Notes under the pieces: model-generated
What the model was told of the DNA's origin: nothing
Databases searched by the model: none
What the model saw: only the letters and a program-made list of their open reading frames with translations
From: Calliopum simillimum
Lineage: Eukaryota > Arthropoda > Insecta > Diptera > Lauxaniidae
DNA length: 64,000 nucleotides
Direction of reading: 5' to 3'
NCBI GenBank assembly: GCA_951812925.1
Contig: OX638371.1
Span: 43,498,101 to 43,562,100 of the forward strand
Position numbers and translations under genes: made by a program
Shown here: piece by piece, positions 12,339 to 23,744 of the stretch
Layout: each line of letters begins with the position of its first letter
How positions within the stretch are numbered: position 1 is the stretch's first letter

Positions 12339-12525
12339 TGGGTATTGAAATCCGTGAGTGCAAAATGCTTCTGCAAATGCGAATTTCAAAAGTTGCTAAT
12401 AAATAATAGTGCCAGGATAATTCCTGGCACACCAGGCTTAAATTGTACTTATGATCCTACACTATCGATTCATACAAAAATTTTTAAAATGCGTGTAAGT
12501 GCAGTTTTACTGTCACCGGCTCCTG

Positions 12526-13093
12526 GACTAATATTTTTTATTTATTTCACTCCATTTTTGCTTTTTTTCTTGTAGAATGTATTTCTTAACTAAATTGACA
12601 TTTATAAATTAAAATAAGGTGAGATGTTTTGTTCCTGTCAAATTGTTATAATATGTATATTACAATTTGACAGCGTTACCTTATTGAAATAGCTCATTTC
12701 AGTAATAATTCAGTTTGATTTCATACATTAATGTTGGAGTGAGATGGGCATTATGCACAAGTAAATTTAGATTAAGACTGTTGAGCGAATTATCGCTGTC
12801 GTCTACCTACCATATTAGACGGTACTTCTCTCAAATTCATTCAGCTGACTCAGTTCAATGCATTTCGTTATATTACCAGTATGAATTCGATGGTACTTCC
12901 CCGATCTTTGTTTACTGAAATGCAACGGAAAAACGAACAGCATATAAAAAAAATGTTGCAAGTATTGAAGTCAAAATTTGTTGTGGAGCAAGAATCGTGG
13001 TGTGAAACTATTAAGTATGTGCAAGAATCGAGTTTCTACTGTCTATCAATTTAAGTGTATTTTTCGCAAGGAAAACTTAAATCATGCATCTGT
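12526..13093. other. Intronic stretch with one short perfect hairpin
   Basis: ctgtcaaattgt and acaatttgacag (about 12637-12674) form a hairpin with a 14-base loop. I see nothing else. Confidence 0.5.
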
Positions 13094-13096
13094 TTA

Positions 13097-14010
13097 GAGC
13101 CAGTTCACACGACAAACTAAATTGTCGGGAAACTAAATCTGAATCGGGTTTGAGTTTGTGTCAAATTTTGTGTGGATTTTTAGTCGGGCGATTGCTCGCA
13201 GATTGTATAAAATGTTGAAGAGAAAGGTTGTGTTGTGCGCAGCGGCAATCGTCATAAGAAGATTAAAGAAAAAAAAATGCGCGCATTTTGGGTACATCCA
13301 ATTTACAGCGATAGACTTCTAAAAGGAAAATTTTATACACTTCACAGAAAGCTACTTGAATACCCTGAGCAATTTTTTCGCTTTAACAGGATGACTGTGC
13401 CAAGTTTCAACGAGCTTGCACGTTTGGTTAAACCATGGATAGAAAAACAAGACACCATTATGCGGCTTGCAGTCCCAGTGGAAGAACGACTGAGCGTTAC
13501 ACTAAGGTAATGGAAGATCCAGGTATAGCTTTTCCCGGTGTGCGTTGAAATAGTCTCAGAAATTTGCCGTGTTTTATGTTGAGGTGCTTGACGCAGCCCA
13601 CTGGAGAATGTTTCCTTTACACACGAACAAAAGTCAAAATACACACCACAGGAAATAAATATAATTAAATTCTTTATTCAGACCATTAACCGATTGTACA
13701 GATTATTAATTAAATTCACTTGTTGCTAAAAGCGGCTCTAATATATTTTGACGTTCTTTAATCTTTGACGTTCGTTGAGTTATGAGCAAAACCGATAGTT
13801 TAGTCTGCCGTGTGGGCGCTGGGCGCTTGTATATGCAGCAATGGAGAATTGACCGTTAGACGATTTTTTAGTCGGGTTGCGATCGTTTCTCAATCTGCCT
13901 GAGAATGAGATTTTTTAATCGCCCGATAGCAAATCGCTCGTGTGTTCGCTCTCATATGCCGCCAGCGAGAATATAACTATCGCCCGACAGTTTAATCGGT
14001 GTAGCAACTG
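13097..14010. mobile_element. PIF/Harbinger-type element, decayed
   Basis: The left end gagccagttcacacgac and the partly matching right end (cccgacagtttaatcg ... caactg) are flanked by TTA on both sides (13094-13096, 14011-14013), the 3-bp target typical of PIF/Harbinger. It contains a truncated transposase (13235-13510). The right end stops 62 bp before exon B. Confidence 0.75.
13235..13510 (+). pseudogene. Harbinger transposase N-terminal fragment
   Basis: This 90-residue open frame reads AFWVHPIYSDRLLKGKFYTL, then EYPEQFFRFNRMTVPSFNEL, KQDT and VPVEERLSVTLR. It is the conserved N-terminal region found before the DDE domain of PIF/Harbinger nucleases. It stops before any catalytic residues, and the rest of the element encodes nothing recognisable, so it is a relic. 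Confidence 0.85.
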
Positions 14011-14072
14011 TTATGAACAAAAAAATAGATCTCTTTGTAGTTTTAACATTTTATTTTTCTTGTTCTTTCTAG

Positions 14073-14513
14073 GAATAATTATTATTGTTAATAAACTGGA
14101 TTACGAGAAGAAGAAAAATTATGAATTAATTATCCGAGCAACAGACAGTGTCTCAGGCATATTTGCGGATGTGCCGGTTTCTATCACAATAGAAGATTCT
14201 AATGATTGCTTTCCTGAAATTGAAAAAGACACGTACAATATAATGATGACTGAAAACGCAGTTTTTGGGACACAAGTTCTGAAGATCATTGCAACCGACA
14301 ATGACACAGGCGTTAATGGAGAACTTTCGTATTTTTTAGAGTCGCACAATGGAAAAAATAGCTCTGAACTATTTCATATCGATATATCAGAGGGAATTAT
14401 TTACTTAAAAACAAATTTAGATCACGAGCTTGCTAACTTACATCACTTGGTTATTGTTGTTAGTGATCATGGGACTCCTTCATTGAGTTCAAAAGCAAAC
14501 ATTTGGATATCTG
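14073..14513 (+). CDS. kug: Fat-like cadherin, exon B
   Basis: The acceptor is ttctttctag and the donor is gtagaa. The exon enters in phase 1 and leaves in phase 1. It finishes the repeat begun in exon A (LDYEKKKNYELIIRATD, a variant of the LDxE...A.D motif) and then encodes almost a whole further repeat, with TENAVFGTQV, ATDNDTGVNGELSY, LDHE and VVSDHGTP. These are standard calcium-binding cadherin motifs. The terminal DxNDN motif lies at the start of the next exon (TDLNDNAP), which supports joining the two. An open frame continues upstream of the acceptor to 13940, but it is not cadherin-like and lies partly in a Harbinger relic, so it is excluded. Confidence 0.9.
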
Positions 14514-15455
14514 GTAGAATTATTATTATTTTTGACATTCCAAAGATATACATTAAATGATTCAATAAAAATTGTATTTTGGAAATTTGATGATTATCCC
14601 TGGAAATCAGAAAAAACTAAAGTGAGCTGAGAATTTTCAAATTTTTTGAAGGTCATTAAGAGGTCGCTTAAGGCCCTTCCATGTAAACTCACGGCATAGT
14701 ACGGTTTTCATTTTATACTTGAAATGAGTCGTACGATATCTCAAACTTTTCGTTTTGACTGGAGTTTTTTAAAAAAAACAATGTCTCCTACTTAACATGA
14801 GTCGTCTAAATGCAGATGCAAAAAACTAAAATTTTTTTTTGAGATATTGGTATTTTCGAACAGCTAGGGACATAACGAATCCAAAAATACCAAAATGTAA
14901 ATAAAAATGTTTGTCTTTTAACTGCTTTTGCATTTCGGCGACTCAGATTTACAGTATTTTGTTTATTTTTTTGCTCAAATCACCAAAAGTAGAACTTTAA
15001 AACTCCAGAACTATATCTTGGCATCTGAAACGAAAGGAACATTTTCAGGAGAAATCCTAACCTTTTTGGGTCTTAATGGGCTAAAGTGCTCCAACACCAA
15101 TACAGAAAATGTTAAAAACTTAATAAAATGCGCAAAAATCACAATGAATGAATAAAGAACTAAGTATAGAGTGACAGAGAGATTTTTTTTTTGCTTTAAT
15201 AGCCGTGTTTTTATTGTTTTTATTAAGTTTGAGTTTGGTGACCTCTAGTGAAATTTTATGTAGGATATTTTTACACTTAACCCCATTAAGATCCAGTTTT
15301 TTTGAAAAAAGGAGTCAAAACGACCCATTCAAACGAATTATTCCGTATGATTTCGTTTTATTCGACAACATTAGCTGCGTTCCAATGGCAGTGGATCTCA
15401 ACCGGATCAGATCTAAACCCATTGAAACGCATCGGATTCAATTTCAAATATTTTA
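14514..15455. other. Intronic stretch with one arm of a distant inverted repeat
   Basis: The segment 14578-14690 (gatgattatccctggaaatc, then agtgagctgagaatttt) is inverted at about 19610-19735 (aaaattctcagctcact, then gattttcagcggtaatcat). The two arms may be the ends of one element later filled by 5 kb of other insertions. The segment ccccattaagatccag (about 15283) recurs in altered form at about 43430. No gene seen. Confidence 0.45.
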
Positions 15456-16460
15456 GTGGAGTCAATGAAGCCAAAAAACAGGCAAAATGAGGAAGTCCTC
15501 AAGAACAGCTACGATTTTGATGATTTTTTTTTTTAAATTTTGTTTTTTTTTTTATTTAAAATCAGAAACATTTTGGAGCGTGGTCGGTATTATATAATTT
15601 TTTAAACAATATTTTAAAAAGTTATATTTTCATAAAAAAAAATTGTTAAAAATATACATCAAACAAAAATCAACATAGTCATTTTATATGTATTTGGCGA
15701 TTCTAAATCCGAGTCCGAGTCTACTGACTATCAATGCCTTATAATGGGCAAAAATTGGGCAAAATCGGAAAAGTCCCACGCCCACTTTTTAACCATTGAA
15801 TATTTTGATTTTAATATTACTCGAATACAGATTTTGATGAAAATCAAAATTTTCAATGGTTAAAAAGTGGGTGTGGCACTTTTCCGATTTCGCCCAATTT
15901 TTGTCCATTATAAGGCATTGATAGTCAGCAGCTGTGTACTAATTTTTATCAAAAAATGTTATACGGTTCTAAAGATATGACCAAATCAAATTAAAAGTTT
16001 GGGGCGGTGCCACGCCTCTTCGTAAGAATATACTAACTCAAAGTCTATTTCATTCTTTAGCATATGTTAGCGCGTATTATTTTCCAAAGTTTCATTAAAA
16101 TCGCTAAAGCCGATATTGAGAAAAACATAGTAATAGTTTTTATATACACATTTTTAGACCCTATAAGAAGAGAAGATATCTCAGAAACCATAAAAGATAC
16201 AGCAATTTTAATGCCAGATTCGGATTTAGAATCGCCAAATACATATAAAATGACTATTTTGATTTTTGTTTGTTGCATTTTTTTTAAAATTTTTTTTATG
16301 AAAATATAACTTTTAAATATTGTTTAAAAAATTATATAATTCCGACCGCGCTCCAAAATGTTTCTGATTTTAAATAAAAAAAAAAACAAAATTTAAAAAA
16401 AAAAGTCTAAATCGGAGCTGTTCTTGAGGACTTCCATCTAAAATGCTTCATTGACTCCAC
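15456..16460. mobile_element. Foldback/MITE with long inverted arms, TA target site (copy 2)
   Basis: The ends gtggagtcaatgaa and ttcattgactccac are flanked by TA (15454-15455, 16461-16462). Long arms include acaggcaaaatgaggaagtc on the left and gaggacttccatc on the right, and cgcccactttttaaccattg faces its complement near the centre. It is the better preserved partner of 5167-6405. Confidence 0.85.
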
Positions 16461-16552
16461 TATTTGGTAACAAGAAAAATACAAATATCAAATCATAAAT
16501 GTCATTAAATTTAAAAAAGTGTAAAAAAAATATGTTTCAATATGTAAAATTA

Positions 16553-16672
16553 TTATGCTCTTCAGTTTAATTTGAACTTAGAAACTTTCTATAAATTTCA
16601 AATTGAAAATTTATAATGCTCTTCAGTTTAATTTAAACTTAGAGACTTTCGATAAACTTTAAATTGAAAATT
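16553..16672. repeat. Two tandem copies of a ~65-bp unit
   Basis: The unit tatgctcttcagtttaattt ... cttagaaactttc ... taaatttcaaattgaaaatt appears twice in succession with a few substitutions. It is non-coding. Confidence 0.7.
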
Positions 16673-16682
16673 TCTTGTTAAG

Positions 16683-16835
16683 TTTTTTAAAATCAAAATG
16701 GTTTATGTTGACTATATGAAATTATACTAATTTTACGAACTTTCATGATTTTCTAAGTTGAAAAACGCATAGAATTTTAAATTCTTGCAAATAATAACTA
16801 AAAGTTCGTAAAATTAGTATAGTTTTTTTAAATCT
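16683..16835. repeat. Fragment of the gap-region inverted-repeat element
   Basis: It begins aaaatggtttatgttgacta, like the element at 24666. actaattttacgaactttca is inverted as aaagttcgtaaaattagt at its end, making a small foldback. Confidence 0.55.
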
Positions 16836-17676
16836 TCAGCACCCATGCATTCGAAATTGTTAGCTTTAGATTCATCACAATATTGTTGATTCGCAGAACA
16901 CCGATCTTTCTCTCGGGACGGAGGATGTGTTTCAATTTAAAGGTGCCGATGTTCATTTTGGGGATCACAATTCTTCAATCGAATCCGCGTTTCTTGGTAA
17001 AGAAATTCAAAAGATCATTGACGCCTTCAAGTGAGGCTATCAATGCCAAGGCAGCACTTGCTGATTTTTTTTTTTTGTGAAAGCTTATATCAATTTTATT
17101 TTGTTTTTTTATATGATGAATTTTTTTTTTAATGTTTTTTAAAGCCTAAAAACCGTAATTTTCTGAAAACTTCCTCGGATCAAATAAAAATTTCAGAACG
17201 CATTCACTATCCAGTAAGTGGATCCCAGATCCCTGAATTTGTTTTGCATTTTTGTTTTGAAAGAGGATCAGATCCGGATCAGATATAGTGCTATTGGCAC
17301 CCAGCTATTAATCCAAAATGTAGCTTTAGGATTTTACAGTAGGATCATATTTCGGAAATTCGGTATTTTTGTAAGCTCTTAGCAAAAGCTGGGCGAATTC
17401 GGACAAGAGGGCGTGGAACCTTTCATACACTGAGAAAAGAGTATGTTTCGGTCAAAGAATTATATTTGATTGAACATTTTAGAAAATATTTGTTAATAAT
17501 TAACAAATTTCGGTAAATATTAATATGCCTTTAATTGGACCTTGAAATATTGTCGATTGGGCCAAAACTGATATCTGTTTGATGGAATGTCAAATATTTG
17601 CTTTAACTTAAAAAAAAACCTTGTCTGGGATTCGAACGCACTTTAAAAAAAAAAAAATAATTAAAAAAAATTCTTT

Positions 17677-17749
17677 CTTGTCTGGGATTTGAACCTACGC
17701 CCCCAGGTTATAACTCAAACATCTTATACATTGAGCTAATTCTATCTAC
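17677..17749 (-). ncRNA. tRNA-like (SINE-type) module, inverted copy
   Basis: On the minus strand it has an A-box-like ttagctcaatgt and a B-box-like ggttcaaatccc in the spacing expected of a tRNA-derived sequence. It is not a functional tRNA: there is no clean acceptor stem. It is the inverse of 17914-17986. A short extra B-box fragment (gggattcgaac) lies at about 17628. Confidence 0.6.
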
Positions 17750-17913
17750 TTTAATTCTAAACAAAAAGTCATACAAAAAATTCAACAAGTATTGAAAAAT
17801 TTCAAAAACATACTGACATTATTTTCAAAAGTTACAAAAAACAATCAATACTTGTTAAATTTTGTGTTTGACTTTTTGTTTAAAATAAATTCAAAATAAC
17901 AATCACTACAAAC

Positions 17914-17986
17914 GTAGATAGAGTTAGCTCAATGTATAAGACGTTTGACTCATATCCTGTGGGTCTATGTTCGAATCCCAGACAAG
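17914..17986 (+). ncRNA. tRNA-like (SINE-type) module
   Basis: It reads gtagatagagttagctcaat, then aagacgtttgactcat, then gttcgaatcccagac. The A box (ttagctcaatgt) and B box (gttcgaatccc) are clear, and a pairable anticodon arm is visible (gactcatatcctgtgggtc). The acceptor stem is poor. I infer a Pol III-derived repeat rather than a working tRNA. Confidence 0.65.
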
Positions 17987-18249
17987 AAAATTTTTTTTTT
18001 TTAAATTAATTGTTTTATTTTTTTACTTCACTTTGATTGACTTTTTGATTTGATATAACTTTTTCGTATTTCAATTTGTATATGTAGAACATCTATAGTT
18101 ATAATATAGTTCTGATTGTTAAGCTGTAAGATTCAGTAATTTACATTCGGTCATTGCGTCCTGAGGTTTAAAGAATTCAATACGCGCGGCATAGTTCCAA
18201 TTCGCTATACATGGATTCCCTCTTACGATTGCAATGAACCAAGGTTACA

Positions 18250-18331
18250 AATGTAGCTGGTAAATATATGGTAGCATCTAACAAAGAACAAAAAATGCCC
18301 CGGGGGTATGAGTTCAACCCCCACCCAGATA
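18250..18331 (+). ncRNA. tRNA-like module, different type
   Basis: It has atgtagctggtaaatatatg (A-box region) and tgagttcaacccccaccc (B-box region). It resembles a tRNA D-arm and T-arm with a distorted middle. It is flanked on the right by a T-rich run that could act as a Pol III terminator. Confidence 0.45.
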
Positions 18332-18944
18332 TGATTTTTTTTTGTGTTTTTTTTTTGTTTTTATTTTTTTGTTTTTTTTTTTTGCAACTTGGCGAGTGCA
18401 TTCAAATTTCAGAGAGGAGTTTTATTTTTAATTTATAACAAATATTATATTTTATGATGTCGCCGTGATCCTAGCAAATATTGTCATATTAGTTTCTAAT
18501 TAATAAAAAGATTAATAATAATAAAGGTCTAAATTCAAAACAATATATGTCTTTATATGCAAACATATATTTGGTAATTATTAACAAATATACGATTGAA
18601 CCAATAAAATTGCTCAAATATGCCACTCATTAAATGATATCAAATATTCGATTCGCCTATATCAAATATATTATTTGTTAGTTATTACCAAATTTTGATG
18701 TATATAATCATACTGTTTTCTCAGTGTATAAGCAAAAGCTTCAAAACACTAACTGATAACGTTTTTTGAGATAATCGAACTAAATTTTACTCAGACCCTA
18801 AGGACTATAAATGTAAGCTTTCAACAAAAACTGGGTGAAATTAGACAAAGGGGCGTGGCACCTCTCATATAAGCAAAGGCTTCAAAACGTTATGCTGAAA
18901 GCGTTTTTTGAGATAATCGAACTTAATTATACTCAGGCGTTGTG

Positions 18945-19525
18945 TGGTTCACTTTTGTGAACGGCACCGTATAGCTATGATCTTCATCATTAAACCTTAC
19001 TTTTTAACTTTCAAATTGGATCATTACTTTCAGAGATATCATCCAGTGATAAGGTATCTCAATTCCATACAAATTTAATAGTCATTAGCATAGAGTTGCG
19101 ATTCATTTATTTCAATGGAAGATATCTCGGAAAATTATGATCCAATTGGAAAAGATAAACGGTACACTACATTGCTGACTGGTTGAGCGACATATGCCTG
19201 AAAAAATCGTATTCTGCACTTTAGAACAAAAATAACTCGGATCCCACACGTGATAAAGAAAAACGGTTGCCAGATTCGGATTCAGCAACCGCAAATTAAC
19301 AAAAAAAACAAAAATAACCCGAAACACTTAAAACTTCAGAACATGGCTGATAAACCGGATTTTAAATAAACGGAGTGATCTCATTTTTATAATATTAATT
19401 CTTAACTATTTGTGAATAAGAAGTCAAGTTTTATGTGAAAAATAGTGAAATATTTAATATAATTTTTGATTTTTGAAGAGGGGCGCGAGCTTGTGAAGAA
19501 CATGAAAAGGACTGCGTAACCAAAA
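18945..19525. repeat. Dispersed repeat family D, copy 2
   Basis: It shares ttgtgaacggcacc, gattcatttatttcaatgga, gccagattcggattcagcaa, cagaacatgg and ggggcgcgagcttgtgaaga, in the same order, with 28395-28900, and in part with 1555-1930. I see no terminal inverted repeats or coding capacity. Confidence 0.65.
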
Positions 19526-20199
19526 ACGATTGAGAACCCCCGCTTCAGATCATTATTTTTATGTACTTTAAATCAGGACGGATGATCAAGTAAAGCTTCC
19601 ATATTACTTGTATTATAAGGCTTTGAGTTACTCCTCAATTACCTTCAAAAAATCATAAAAAATTCTCAGCTCACTTTTTTAACACCATCTTTCAGATTTT
19701 CAGCGGTAATCATAAAATTTCCAAAATTCTCTTTTTTTTTAATCAGTCTTATACACATACTAAGTAATATGCACTATTTATACAAGAGCCAAAGTGAAAA
19801 GCATTTCTTTTTGTATTCAGAGACCAAATTTTAATAATCGTTAGAGTTGAAACGTCATTAAAACGACTAGCGTAACTATCGGAATTTATAAGATCCAAAC
19901 ATTCATTACGCAGTTTTTTTCCCTTCCGTTTGCAACACAGAGAAGGAGGCGAGGCTGCTAAAGAATAATATTTATATTCTGGATCATCGTCACTTCCTTT
20001 GATCATACAGTTATGTATGCACGTCTGTCTGGATGGCTGGCCAGTGGCCACCTGTCATTTCAAATCATTTCAATATTTTTTGGAAGCAAGATAATTTGAT
20101 GAAATTTTGCACACTGCCTCCGTCGTAAAAGCTTACTCTGTGAATTGAAGATGAGCAAAATCAGACAAAAAATCTTTTGAAGCGCAATTTAAGGGGAAA

Positions 20200-20445
20200 A
20201 ACTATTATATTTATTGACAAAATTTCTTTTGGACATTGTTAAATATTGTCTAAAAAGTATGAAATTTTTTTTTTTTTTATTTTTAGTTTCCCTTGGCTGC
20301 TGTTTGAAAAGTAACTTTTGGATGCCGCCCTCTACAGCAGCCAAGGGAAACTAAAAATAAAAAATATTAAAAATTTTTTCGTATTTTTTAGACAATATTT
20401 AACAATATCCAAAAGAAATTTTGTCAATAAATATAATAGTTTTTT
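20200..20445. repeat. Near-perfect ~105-bp hairpin
   Basis: The arms 20200-20302 and 20335-20445 are reverse complements apart from small indels (tagtttcccttggctgctg against cagcagccaagggaaacta). They are separated by a loop of about 32 bases. It could be a MITE or a precursor of hairpin siRNAs. No target duplication was identified. Confidence 0.8.
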
Positions 20446-20538
20446 CATAATAAAATAACAAAATAACTTCAAAATGCTTGCCTTTTTTTAGTAAATATTG
20501 CGCTGTTTCCAAGTCCTCTTGACTGAATCTCATTTATA

Positions 20539-21937
20539 GTGCAATCATTTGGGAAAATAAAATGATGATACCTGGAAAGTTTTGCGGGATTTTTTTAAAT
20601 GAGTTATTTTATAGATTTCGATGTGCTCTTTCAGAATTTCAACTTTGCTACCTTGAGTCGTGTTCGCTCGCGCCGCCATATTGGAAAAATGGCGTTCAAA
20701 ATCAGTTTTTTAAAAATATCTCTTTAACGGTTACATTTAGAGAAAAATATTGTGGGGCAATATTTAGCTTATAAAACTTTCTATTAAAATTACCTTTCAA
20801 TTGTTTTCGTACGACTTATAACTCAGGAGATATCCTAATTCAAAATTTGAAAAAAATTAGTAAATTGTGCATGCCGCTTATGAATAGGCACAGTGATGTG
20901 TTGAGCTTAAAATTACGATAACTCAACTGAACGGTGAGTCAAACGTTTAAGGTAAAAATATCTTTTTATAGGGAATTACTTGCACTTTAAGCTACATATT
21001 GTTTTTTTTTCGTATAACCTATAGTTTAGGAGATATTTTTTAACAAACCTGAAATTTAGAAAAAAATCGTTTTTTCAAAATAGCTCAAAACAGTTATTCC
21101 TAGCAAAAAATTGTTAATGCAATTTGTAGAACGTTCAATACCCTATAAGGACCTCTTCGGACTGTTTTTTCGTTCGACTTACCGTTTATGAGATATCGAG
21201 TCTTGAAAATCATTCAAAATTGAACATAGTAGGGAGCATAGTACATACAATATTCAATTTTGAATGATTTTCAAGACGCGATAGCTCATGAACGGTAAGT
21301 CGGACGAAAAAACAGTTCGGAGAGACCGTTATAGGGAATTAAACGTTCTACAAAATACGAGAAAATGTTTTTTTCTGGAACGAACCGTTTTGGAGATTTT
21401 TTGAAAAAACGGTTTTTTCCAAAATTTCAGGATTGTTATAAAAATATCTCCTAAGCTATAGGTTACCGAAAAAAAAAAATCATAAGTGGATTATAGTGCA
21501 AGTAATTCCCTATAAATAAATATTTTTACTTTAAGCGTGCGACTCACTGTTCATGAGAGTTATCATAATTTGAAGCTCAACACATCACTGTGCCTATTCA
21601 TAAGCGGCATGCACAATTTACAAATTTTTTTTTTTCAAATTTTTATTTAGGATATCTCCTGAGTTATAAGTCGTACGAAAACAATTAAAAGGTAATTTTT
21701 ATAGAAAATTTCATAAGCTAAAATATTGCTCCACAATATTTTTCTCTAAATGTAACCGATAAAGAGATATTTGTAAAAAACTGATTTTGGGCGCCATTTT
21801 TCCAATATGGCGGCGCGAGCGAGCACGATTTGAGGTAGCAAAGTTAAAATTCTGAAAGAGCACATCGAAATCTATAAAATAACTCATTTGCAAAAATCCC
21901 GCAAAACTTTCCAGGTAAAACTACCAAATGACTGTAC
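20539..21937. mobile_element. Foldback family E, copy 1 (TA target site)
   Basis: The ends gtgcaatcatttgg and ccaaatgactgtac are flanked by TA (20537-20538, 21938-21939). The arms are nearly complementary for about 650 bp each, meeting near 21240 (gaaaatcattcaaaattgaa against ttcaattttgaatgattttc). Recognisable arm blocks are gttcgctcgcgccgccatat and gtacgacttataactcagga. It has no transposase. It ends 164 bp before exon C. Confidence 0.88.
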
Positions 21938-22101
21938 TATTTCCAGACCTACAATTGTAACGATGTATCGAAAAACGGACTAATTTACGTGCGTCTATAA
22001 AATTTTAGAAAAATGTTTTGATCACTTTAGCTTAAGAATGGTGTTTGTTTTTTCAGGAAACTCTTACAAATGCTAACTTATTTTTAAACGGTTTTTTTTA
22101 G

Positions 22102-22502
22102 TTACGGACTTAAACGATAATGCTCCAAAGTTTATTGAACCATCATTTACTAGTAAAATGTCAATACAAGCTGCTCGAGGACAGTTTGTAACAATTGCAA
22201 AAGCATTTGATCCAGATATCTCTGATGTTGAGAAGATTGCTTATAAAATAATTAATGGAAATGATTTGCAAACATATACCATCAACGAAACAACTGGAAT
22301 AATCTCATTGCAAAATATTCAAAACCTTCACGAAAACCATATTACTTTATTGAATGTATCTGTGACGGATGGAGTGTATTCTAGTTTTGCTCGAGTTAAG
22401 ATAGTATTACTTCCTGAAAATATGCACACACCTGTGTTTTCTAAAGGAATATATGAGGCACAAATCAAGGAAAACGAAATGCCTGGATTATACGTTGTTT
22501 CG
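22102..22502 (+). CDS. kug: Fat-like cadherin, exon C
   Basis: The acceptor is tttttttag and the donor is gtgagt. The exon enters in phase 1, where the leftover G plus TT gives valine, followed directly by the linker TDLNDNAP. It leaves in phase 0. It encodes one full cadherin repeat, in which some calcium sites are degenerate (AFDPDISDVEKIAYKI, VTDGVYSSF, and LLPENMHTP instead of DxNDNxP). It then encodes the start of the next repeat (VFSKGIYEAQIKENEMPG). The degenerate linker PENMHTP is a visible departure from the calcium-binding consensus. The exon stands alone between introns of 7.6 kb and 18.1 kb. Confidence 0.9.
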
Positions 22503-22980
22503 GTGAGTTTATTATGTTTATTCCCTCGCTACACTAGGAAATTTTTAGAGAAATTTTTAACTATCTAAAAATTTCAAAAAAGAAATTCTTGGAACAACCT
22601 TTAAAGTTGCAACAATAATTAAATGATACGCTGATAGTAAAAGTGGGATAAAAAGAACATTGAGAGTAAAACTGGTTTAAACTATTTTTTACGCGTAAGA
22701 GTGGGTTATCTGTTCCGCCACAGAGTAAAAACGAGACAAACTTTTCTTCAAAGTAAAAAACGGTTTAGAAAATTAATACAGGGCAAAAAACGCGATATGG
22801 GTGATTCTCAGATAACTGTACTTTTTGTGTCCTCTGGCGATTTCACCTATACAATAGGCTTTTTTTTTCACAAAAAACGACACTATAAGTTAGGAATTAT
22901 GTTTTTCTAATAGAGTGGATCGATTTTACCACCAAATAATTACACAGGCTTACAAAAAAAAATGTCATGGCGTTTTACCA
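22503..22980. other. Intronic stretch, no gene seen
   Basis: This is the start of the 18-kb intron. It contains degenerate repeats of a gtaaaa...gggttta type (about 22640-22790) that I could not assign. Confidence 0.35.
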
Positions 22981-22986
22981 GACTAT

Positions 22987-23095
22987 GGGGGTTATCGTGA
23001 ATCAAGATTCCCGGGGAATTTGCTCAGACTGCAGTGCATTCTCTATTGCAGTTTAAGAAAATTCCCCGGGAATCTTGATTCACGATAACCCCCCT
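22987..23095. mobile_element. Small hairpin MITE
   Basis: Arms of about 35 bp (ggggttatcgtgaatcaaga / tcttgattcacgataacccc, continuing through ttcccgggg) are nearly perfect and enclose a 37-base loop. The flanks ctatg and ctatg look alike, but the exact target duplication is ambiguous because of the G/C run. Confidence 0.75.
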
Positions 23096-23349
23096 ATGTG
23101 TTTTCTAGGGACTTCGACGTCTTGAATCCGAATCCCAGGTCCGTTTTTTTCCAGAAAAAAAAGATTTCAAGGTTATATGGAGTTTCAAAATGGGGTTTCA
23201 TGTGTCGTTTAGTGATAAATTCGCAAAAATTTTGAAACTAATTTTTTTATCATTGAATTCTTAGTCCTTATAAAGAATATGTGATCAAAAAGGGTATCTC
23301 GGACCTAGCCAACGGAAGATCAGAATATATATCTTGTATGAAAAACCGG

Positions 23350-23507
23350 TATAAGTTGGGAGCCCCCCGGATGGATTTGGAAAATATTTCAAAAAATCTC
23401 ATATCTCAAAAACTATGAATCCAATTGAAAATATAAAACTGTCAAAATACCTTTCATATGAACACCAATATTTTTACAAATCCATCCAGGGGTTCCCAAC
23501 TTATAGC
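23350..23507. repeat. Short inverted repeat
   Basis: ataagttgggagccccccgg...atggattt faces aaatccatccaggggttccc...aacttat. The arms are about 40 bp with mismatches and enclose 75 bp. Confidence 0.6.
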
Positions 23508-23744
23508 GAAGCGATTTCGAATTAAAAATCTGTCCCCTAGTTTTGGAAAAAAAAAATTTTCTTCAAAACATTATGGTACTCCTGCATGGTACTACTGTAT
23601 CCGTCAATAGACTGCAATACACATGCGTTTATTCTGATCACTATCCATCACCCAAAGGTTTATCATGCTTAGACGCGTTCCGCCAAAAAGGCCAAAAAGG
23701 CACCTCAATTTTAATACCCTTACACCCAGGGTATATTCACTTTG

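Larger units (their letters stand above)
11037..12525. mobile_element. hAT-like foldback with nested insertions
   Basis: The inverted ends are cgagagccggtgacag and ctgtcaccggctcctg. The flanking 8-mers (tattaata and gactaata) match at six of eight positions, which fits an old hAT duplication. The arms carry gtgccaggaattattttggc at 11132 against gccaggataattcctggc at 12411, and a second block, ggtctggcacaccgattt, against its complement. Nested inside are a LINE 3' end (11488-11812) and a MITE (12043-12338). No transposase frame remains. Confidence 0.75.
17428..18726. mobile_element. TIR element carrying three tRNA-like modules
   Basis: The ends cactgagaaaa and ttttctcagtg are flanked by TA (17426-17427, 18727-18728). 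The insertion interrupts an older dispersed repeat. Removing the element and one TA gives catataagcaaaagcttc, which matches uninterrupted copies elsewhere in the window, so the boundaries are firm. Inside are two tRNA-like sequences in inverted orientation and a third near the right end. No protein is encoded. Confidence 0.85.

Noticed and set aside
13940..14072. Extending exon B upstream to the first ATG of its open frame
   Set aside because: That stretch is partly the Harbinger right end, encodes no cadherin sequence, and a good acceptor plus correct phase exists at 14073.
17914..17986. Calling this a functional tRNA gene
   Set aside because: The acceptor stem does not pair properly and the sequence exists as an inverted pair within a transposon.
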